Assembly: GCA_038373885.1 (NCBI GenBank)
Contig: JAWZYV010013141.1
Location: 1,364,001 to 1,428,000, forward strand
DNA length: 64,000 nt
Source: Cheiracanthium punctorium
Lineage: Eukaryota; Arthropoda; Arachnida; Araneae; Cheiracanthiidae
Reading direction: 5' to 3'
Made by a program: the position numbers and the translations under genes. The number at the start of each line of letters is the position of its first letter. Positions within the stretch are counted from its first letter, which is position 1. Below the pieces are notes generated by a model. That model did no database searches, had not been told where the DNA came from, and saw only the letters and a list, made by a program, of their open reading frames with translations. This document shows, piece after piece, positions 57,365-64,000 of this stretch.

Positions 57365-58620
57365 TAATATGGTGTATGGTTACCTAGAACAGATATTTAT
57401 ACCTCAGATTTTGATTTCGTATACTGTACCAAAATGTCGATCAAATCCTGTGGAATTACATGTCATTCTTCAAAAAGTGTATTTTTTAGCTGCTGGAGAG
57501 TCCGAGCAGGTATTTGGCACCCTGAAATTTGGCGCCCTAAGACATCCCACGCATGCTTAATCGGACTCAAGTCAAGGGAGAAAGGCAGCCAATCCATTTA
57601 AGTGACATATTCTGACAACACATACTCTCGATGTGGTCGAGTGTTTTTATCCATTAGCAAAAAATGTGGGCCTAAAGCAACCGCAAACAGTCTAGCTTGG
57701 GGTTCTAATACATATGTATTCCCAAGCGTTTACAGAACCATCTTCAAAGATATACAGTTTGGTGCAGACATTTGCCATGATACCTTTCAAATCATTGAAG
57801 CGCGTTTGCGGAAACGAGATATTTCACATACAAGGGAAGGCAAATTGCATGTTCCTTCCTCCCTCCCTCCAGATCAAAACACGTCTAGAATCAGTGATCA
57901 GACTGTATTTGGACTCGTCAGTAAACAATACTGGAGATCAGTCTTCTTGACTCCATTGGGCATGGCGACGGCGCCAGTTTAACCCATTTGTGCTCAGATA
58001 TTTTTTCGACTTTCTTTGATTTTTGCTAATACCAGCAATAATATATATATTACTGATGCCAACTTCTTGAAAAAGGGATGATTTCTTTTAAAATCTTGAC
58101 ATAACACTTGACATACACTTGACATAAATGAGTTAAACGGAAAGGAAAGCTTTGGAAGCTAGAGTGAGTGGGACACAAACTATTGAACATATCCTCGCAA
58201 ACAGTCCAACTTCGTTAAGCCTGGCAGCACTAGAATGGTTGATTCGAGATCCTGTGGCAGCATGAAGGTCTGAAACAAAATGTTTAGAGGTCGCTAGGCT
58301 GTTTGTTAGAACCGACAATGACAGAAAAACCAGACGCAGTTGTTGCTATTGGTCGCGCTTGACCAGAGCAACTGGCCAGTGCTGCTTTTAAAGCACTGGG
58401 TCTGTCAACAGATCCAGTGCTTTAAAAGCAGCTCCAAACTCAATGATATGACACTCTGAAGAAGGATACTCAAATCTTGGTATCCTCCTTGGACCTCTAT
58501 ACTTGGACCTCTATTTATGTTGGACCTTCCTCGATTCTACCAATTATTTCCCACTTTTGACCTTCAGTTAATTGATGCCTTTAAGCCAAAACCAATGAAT
58601 ACTGATCACTCTCAGATACC
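57365..58620 (-). pseudogene. Degenerate Tc1-like transposase, minus strand
   Basis: Read on the minus strand with frame changes: HQLTEGQKWEIIGRIEEG (about 58580) and RLNEVGLFARICSIVCVPL with LTLASKAF (58225-58140), the HTH region of Tc1 transposases; then LLTDESKYSLITDSRRVLIW (57935-57880), with the first catalytic Asp in TDES; then a WIKTLDHIE...MDWLPFSL-like stretch and GAKFQGAKYLLGLSSS near 57520, matching the C-terminal catalytic region. Many stops and shifts occur. The 126- and 78-codon plus-strand ORFs here are antisense. A hairpin-forming insertion lies in the HTH region (58381-58432). Confidence 0.8.
58381..58432. repeat. 24-bp near-perfect hairpin inside Tc1
   Basis: GCTGCTTTTAAAGCACTGGG... 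and its inverse (23 of 24 bases) with a TCAA loop. It breaks the transposase reading. Confidence 0.9.
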
Positions 58621-58885
58621 ACGTTCGCTTTAAGCAACACTGTAGACCGGAATTCTAACATTCGTCCATTTCGCACCACATTTCTAATCACCGAATTTGC
58701 ATATTTCCGGCACTAAGGTATGCACAAAAATGAAATTTTGCCATCAGTTGTATTTAATTAACATAAATAATTGCAGCTTTAGGCATTGATTGCAAAACAT
58801 AGCGTTTTAGCATATTTTTTCTCAATATCCTTTATTTGATGACAAGTGTACTCAGTGTAAGAAAATGTTATCAGATCTCTTAGGG

Positions 58886-58940
58886 TAGTGATTCGCAAAC
58901 TGTGCCCCTATTCACAGGGGCAAACTTACAGTAGCATGCT
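58886..58940. mobile_element. Possible hAT terminal repeat (one end)
   Basis: TAGTGATTCGCAAACTGTGC followed by CCCC...GGGG resembles the CAGTGGTTCTCAAACTGTG ends of hAT elements. No partner end or target duplication was found. Confidence 0.3.
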
Positions 58941-58964
58941 AAAGTATGTCTGTTTTCTTACATT

Positions 58965-59080
58965 ATACATTTATTTACACATTATGTCAAAACATTATTA
59001 CACATTATTTCAAAATATACACATTATACACACATATACACATTATTTCAAATTTATATACACATTATTTCAAAAAAGAT
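58965..59080. repeat. Minisatellite of ACACATTATTTCAAA units
   Basis: About five variable units built on ACACATTAT(TTCAAA). Confidence 0.8.
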
Positions 59081-59912
59081 CATGTGATGTGAATGAATTT
59101 TAAGTTGAATTCTGTTATAAATTTATGCAAGCATGCACATACGATACCATAAAATTTATTGAATGAATAAGTTACACAAATATTTCATTAATTAAACTTG
59201 TTACAGTAAATTAACTATACACTGTCGCATGCCTTAACGTTTCGAAAATTTACATCACTTTTCTTTAAGTTAAAAAAAATGTCATTTTAATGACAAAAAT
59301 TAAAAAAATAATAAATAAATAAAAAAACTAAAATTTAGCGATTGAACCTCTGCTGTAAAAATAACCTTAGAAATTTATTATTGAAGGATCAAAAGTTTGA
59401 TTTCTTTTTGTAAAAAAGATGTTGGCATTCCTTTTTCCACTCCCTGGAGTTAGTGATATGAAATACCCTTGGTATTAGAGCTTCTGAAAGTCTTACCTCA
59501 CGGGATTCAAATTTGTATTCTTTTTTCTCTTAGAGATCCTGAAAAATATTACCTGACGGGATTCAAATTTGTATTCTTTCTTTCTCTTAGAGATCTTGAA
59601 ATATTTTAGATGCAGATGTAATAGTCTTGTTGAACAACATTTTAAACAACACTTTTTTCCATAAGATCCTTCAAATTATCCTATGCTACAAGAAAAGTCT
59701 ATTTATCTTTTTCTTGGTATAAATTATCTTGTCCAGTTTATTGTTCATGGCAACAATAGGGTTTTCGTCTGCCTTTCGCAGATTTTCATTTACTTATTAT
59801 TATTATTTTTAATTCTACGATGTTTTTTACATCCTCTTTTCTCCTTTTATTAACTCCCCAGTTTTCGTCTGATTTCTTTTTCAACTTCTTCCTGTCAGAG
59901 AAAGTTTATGAA

Positions 59913-61078
59913 AAGACCGCGGATTATATGCACTTAAAAAGTGACAAAATATGCATGCAAATATGCATCAAAAAGTCTTAAAATAAGCACTAAATAACTG
60001 AAAAAATACTCACATAGTAACAGAAAATAAAAACGTATTTACTTGTAAAAGTATTTTCTATCACTTACCTTGCAATTATGACACATTTTTTTTTTTTCTC
60101 TTTGAAACTTCAAAACATCATGGAAGACAGAATGGGAAATTTTTATTCACAATCTTAGTGATATGGAATATGATTTAAAACTGCTTTCAGCAATTTATGT
60201 TGCAATACCCAGCTAAGTGTTTTTCTAAATTTTCAATAGTAAGGCTTTGTCTTTTATCATCTAAAATCATTTTATATGCTGAAGATGTTCTTTCAATATC
60301 AACGAATGTCACTGGACAGTACTTGTAATATTTCGCTTTGGATGGTTCTACCTTTTCCGCTAATTCACTCCCCTCACCATTAATAAAATTATTCATTTTA
60401 TTCACTGCGAAAAATCCTGAATTTTTATTTAAAATAAAATTCAGTTTCTCACTGATTTCTTCTCCTAATGACTCTGGAATCCTAACAACGCATTTCTGTA
60501 CTTTTACAACTTGACTTATTACATCACTCAGAATCAGATTTTGATATTCTAATTTTGTGATATCTGATGTTAAGTAGGAAAAATGTGCTTCGATTATCGA
60601 TAGACCTTTTCGGATAGGCATATCGCTAAGCATTTCTTCCGCAATAAAAAAAAGAAGAATCGACGCTGCCCAAAGCATTAACTACATCTTTTATGGAGTT
60701 AGGTCTTGTCCATAATCCGAAATCCACGTCTTCATCAGGGTTGGCATGCTTGCTTTAATTCTAGCCATTTTTGAAATTTTAATATATAGGCTGACTTCAA
60801 ATTTAAATTGTTGCAAATACACACGAAAAAAATTGAAAGCGTATATGCTATTTTGCTGGGAACCTGCGGTTGCATAAATTTTTCAAAGCGTGGGACTTAA
60901 AGAGTTAAAGAAAAAAAATACTGAAAGGAAGGTAAAAAAAAAGCTACAAATTCAAAGCTAAAGAGATTGAAATATGCATCCAACAGAGAAAATGCGTCAT
61001 TTTATGCAAAATCATCAAAAACACCTGAAATATGCAATTGCATATGCAAATGTGCAATTGCATATAATCCGCGGTCTA
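59913..61078 (-). mobile_element. Non-autonomous hAT transposon, 1,166 bp, with 8-bp TSD
   Basis: Left end AAGACCGCGGATTATATGCA and right end (inverted) TAGACCGCGGATTATATGCA differ at one base. The flanks TTTATGAA (59905-59912) and TTTATGAC (61079-61086) agree at 7 of 8. ATATGCA repeats cluster just inside both ends, as is usual for hAT transposase-binding sites. The element contains the C-terminal piece of a transposase on the minus strand and nothing of the catalytic core, so it would need a helper enzyme. Confidence 0.88.
60187..60750 (-). pseudogene. hAT transposase C-terminal dimerisation-domain remnant
   Basis: The minus-strand ORF of 163 codons ends KYYKYCPVTFVDIERTSSAY, then KMILDDKRQSLTIENLEKHL and AGYCNINC. 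This matches the conserved hAT C terminus, in which the P-T-SVD-ERSFS-YK and LT-ENLEK-L motifs form the dimerisation domain. Upstream, the frame changes near 60660: the preceding codons in another frame read DEDVDFGLWTRPNSIKDVVN then ALGS, continuing the protein to about 60750. The ATG at 60678 is therefore not native and a TAG lies just before it. No DDE core or BED finger remains. The fragment sits between the TIRs of the 59913-61078 element. Confidence 0.8.
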
Positions 61079-61086
61079 TTTATGAC

Positions 61087-63145
61087 ATATCTATTTTATT
61101 TATTTATTATATTGTGTAGAATAATATTAGAGATCGTGCGTATTTCTATTTTACACTTTCTCAAGTCGCGATGATTATTACTATCGATGTTGCCTCTAGT
61201 TCAAAATGTGCCCATGACCTAGTTAATCTGCTGATTAACTGGTTTGTTCCATGAAAGTTTCGGAATCAAGAGTTTTCCGCATTTTACCTGGGTAATAAAC
61301 ACATTAACGGCTTTTTATCGTTAAAGTTAACAAGTTTGTTTCTCTTGAGTGATAATAGTGTTATAAGTAAGCATAATTTTATTATATGGTTTGCAAATTC
61401 ACTTCTCTAATTGTAATAATATTTTAAACAGTTTGGTTTTTTGTATTATACTATTTTAATTTATTAATTCTATCACCCTATTTGTTGATAGTTTGATTAT
61501 ATTAACTTGATATTTTGATATCGAAAATTAACAAACAATATAATATTGATTTCCTTAACTATAATAATATCTTACACCGGATATTTTTTCTTTTATAATA
61601 ATATTATAAAAAGCAAAGATCTTTTTCTCACTTTAGCGAGTGTCTAGTAGGTAATGTGCAGATTATATAGGTAATTTGAGAAATGAAATACTTTCCCCAC
61701 TTTTAACCCAGCAAAGCCCCAGAATTCCCCACATTTAATTTTCTTTGTTTATTTCTTATCTAAAGATAGCATGAAACATTTGTTTTTCAGAAATTTTGAC
61801 TAATATTACTCAGAAAATACTGTTACCAAACTGTACCTCTAGGTTATAACACTGTCCAAACGAAAAATGGGCTTTTTCACGGTAAGGATTGCTGGTACAA
61901 AGAGGTACCCCAAGGATATTGCCGGGTTTTAACGAATCATCCTTACTAATGTGCAGACTAGCAAGATAATTTGCAGAATAACTGATTTTTGCACTTTAAC
62001 AGTAACATCCATTTTAGGTCGCGATTTTAAGGCTGCATTGGAATGTCATACTTGCTAAAACATCATTAACGCAAATTTTATGACACAAGTAAAATAAATG
62101 CACATTTCGGGCAGTTTAGAAATTCGTGAACAATTTGCTGAACAACACACAGGCACAACAAAGACACAGCAAAGTCCAGCACTGTATGCTGGACTTTGTC
62201 GCATACAGTGGACTTAGAGTTGAGCAAGAAGAATCGATATATGTTGATGCTGACATTTGTTGCTGTTTCTAAAAGCTGAAAGATGTATGCTTATTTGTTC
62301 AAATCGTCAAAATAAAGAGTTAAAGGGAATTGGGACTCGAATCTGGGACCCCCAAGTGTAGTATTGAAGTCATTTTACATATGGAGAAATTACATTTTTT
62401 ATGTGGCATTCAGATGTCGGTGTATAGCTTTGAGTAAGTGCCGATAGCTTCTCAGTTACACTCAACTATGTTCTTATATTTTTCTTTTCATAACTATAGG
62501 CAATTACGGAAGTATTATCTTCACTGTATAAAATACTTTTTTAACACTGGAAGGGGTTAAAACTTTGGTATTTAGAATGCTTTGATAAGTTTGGTTTTTG
62601 TTTTTGCTTCGTTTACTTTGAAAAACTGGCCAAGTCCCCCCCCCCCCCAACTGTTCCTACATTTCTTTTTAGTATTAACTCCTCCCCTCTGTTTCGTTTA
62701 CCGCTTTTCTTCACTCTGATTGCTGAGAACTAGCGAAAAAAACTATAGAAAAGTTCTGCTAAAAAACCAACTTCCATGAGAAGTCATGACTTATGCAGAA
62801 CCTAAACGAACACTTAGCTAAAAAAGTAAATAAACCTTTATTGCCTTTTTTTCAGGAATTTGAGATTAAGCTTAAGTTTCGCTATTATTTCTAATATTAT
62901 GACAGTTGTTTCCTGAAGCACAGTGGGTGGAAAAACTGTTAATCTCACACAATTATTTATGTGAAATTGTTTACGCAACAGTTACAGTGGCTGCAAATTA
63001 TTAGGGACAATCACAAAAAAATGGTATTTCTGTATTTTAGCTATGAAAAAGGATTAGAAAAATATAAGATGAACGATTTTATTTTTATTTTTTTTCATTC
63101 CTTCATTATTTTCAGCTCAAAAATATTAAATGGAAATAAATAATA
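61087..63145. other. AT-rich single-copy stretch
   Basis: Contains a C13 tract (62636-62648), a short hairpin AAAGTCCAGCA / TGCTGGACTTT (about 62173-62199) and an isolated box-B-like GACTCGAATCTGG near 62335. No gene or complete repeat was recognised. Confidence 0.4.
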
Positions 63146-63169
63146 TGAAACATAGAGATTTAATGAATG

Positions 63170-63900
63170 TTAGGCAGTATCTGGTGATATTTCTTTTGGT
63201 CTCTATACAGCTTCAATGCGCCTAGACATATTTCCCATGCTCCTTGTTGCACATTCTTGGATTGTAAAACCAAATAATTCAATTTTGAATTAGCTGATGT
63301 TTATATGTGATAATTCTCTTCACGATTTCTGTTTTTGTTAACTAGCAAAAATATTCGATAGCGCTCATATCTGGAAAGTTGACATGTCATAGTAAATCTG
63401 CTATATTACGGACTGCCAAGAATGTTGTATTGATCCTAGCATTATGAGAAGGGTCTGAGTCGTGCATAAATGTGAACTCTTCATTTTATGGGAACAAATC
63501 CTGAAGCTGTAGCATCAGTCAAATTTTTTAAATAACCTTCATGATTCCTTGTACAATATTAAGACGCCCAACCACTTATTAGTCCTTATGACAGACCACA
63601 CCATTAATTGTAACACGGTATTTTACCCTTTTCGGGATACATTTAGAGAAATACTTTTTACCAGGGAGTCGCTGGACAAGGCTGATTTTGTCTGCTAAAA
63701 TCGCGACGACTTTTGACTCATCAGTCGAAATTTTAGCAGACTCTCATGAAACAGAGAATTCAGGTTTATTATTTTGAAAAATTTTGATCTAAATAGTCTA
63801 TCATAACATTAATAAAGAATACTGACCTAATTCCTGTGCTCAGTCGTCATGTGACAATGTACACCAGCACAATTAATGCGATTTTTTTCATTGCATCCGT
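63170..63900 (-). pseudogene. Degenerate Tc1-like transposase near the window end
   Basis: Minus strand: STDESKVVAILADKISLVQR (63725-63665, first catalytic Asp in TDES), VKYRVTINGVVCHKD, then EFTFMHDSDPSHNARINTTF (63478-63420, second catalytic Asp in HDSDP), and AIEYF where Tc1 elements have PIEHLW (catalytic Glu, about 63350). The tail ends near KYV-AH-SCIET. Several stops and shifts are present. The HTH region is missing or beyond recognition. Distinct in sequence from the Tc1 remnants at 57365 and in units C/D. Confidence 0.8.
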
Positions 63901-63917
63901 AAGATGTGTCTTCTGAA

Positions 63918-64000
63918 CCCATTAAGCGCCAAAGCTCCCGTTACGGGAACATCTATTATATATATATTTTCTTATAATATTTGTCTTATAATGTGTATAT
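63918..64000 (+). mobile_element. Possible truncated piggyBac-type MITE end
   Basis: CCCATTAAGCGCCAAAGCTCCCGTTACGGGAACA (read in pieces) has the same layout as the 5' ends at 3110 and 28097 (CCCTTTAA-GCGCAGTG-TCCCGCTCTGGGAACA), but no TTAA precedes it and the window stops. Confidence 0.3.

Noticed and set aside
57602..57982. 126-codon plus ORF
   Set aside because: Antisense to a clear Tc1 transposase remnant with TDESKYSL and HTH motifs on the other strand.
59335..59360. Candidate partner end (inverted CAGAGGTTCAATC) for the hAT-like end at 58886
   Set aside because: Only about nine of twelve bases match and the flanking eight bases are not duplicated.

Overview
The window is eukaryotic nuclear DNA. 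It is strongly AT-rich, densely stop-coded in all frames, and has no bacterial-style gene packing. It is full of decayed cut-and-paste transposons (mariner, Tc1, pogo/Tigger, piggyBac, hAT) and tRNA-derived SINEs. This mix, together with a Helitron/LINE-type endonuclease fragment and a hAT dimerisation domain of a kind I associate with spider genomes, suggests an arthropod and probably an arachnid. The species cannot be read from the sequence. I see no intact host protein-coding gene, rRNA or functional tRNA gene. The only protein similarity I recognise is to transposases and one endonuclease.

Layout. Positions 1-12,300 are a graveyard of repeats: a mariner remnant, a long foldback element with a tRNA-like insert, a pogo element, a TTAA-flanked piggyBac-type MITE, a second mariner, a local duplication at 6.3/7.1 kb and an 8-bp-TSD MITE. 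Positions 12,350-22,800 (unit A) and 23,225-34,560 (unit B) are two diverged tandem copies of one segment of about 11 kb. Each copy was later hit by its own transposons. Positions 34,750-36,450 hold a SINE, an endonuclease fragment and diverged short tandem repeats. Positions 36,499-45,855 (unit C) and 45,856-55,354 (unit D) are a second, much younger head-to-tail duplication of about 9.4 kb, with roughly 3% mismatch in the stretch I counted. Positions 55,355-64,000 are single-copy AT-rich DNA with an unrecognised ORF, two degenerate Tc1-like transposases, and a 1,166-bp hAT element with TIRs, a target-site duplication and a remnant of the dimerisation domain.

The most interesting structure is the nesting of two generations of tandem duplication. 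One block of about 150-200 bp (22.39, 34.12, 37.37 and 46.73 kb) recurs in all four units, sharing a 15-bp core and a conserved spacing of TTTAAAT, CCAATTAT and a TCAGT-like motif. The duplications also act as dated controls: insertions present in only one copy can be ordered in time, and exact pre-insertion sites are visible. Several short perfect hairpins exist in one copy but not in its sister, which is the signature of template-switch mutation.

Limits: repeat-family names rest on TIR/TSD form and on transposase motifs read by eye. Boundaries of degenerate copies are approximate. The non-repeat stretches were searched for ORFs and splice-like signals only by inspection.
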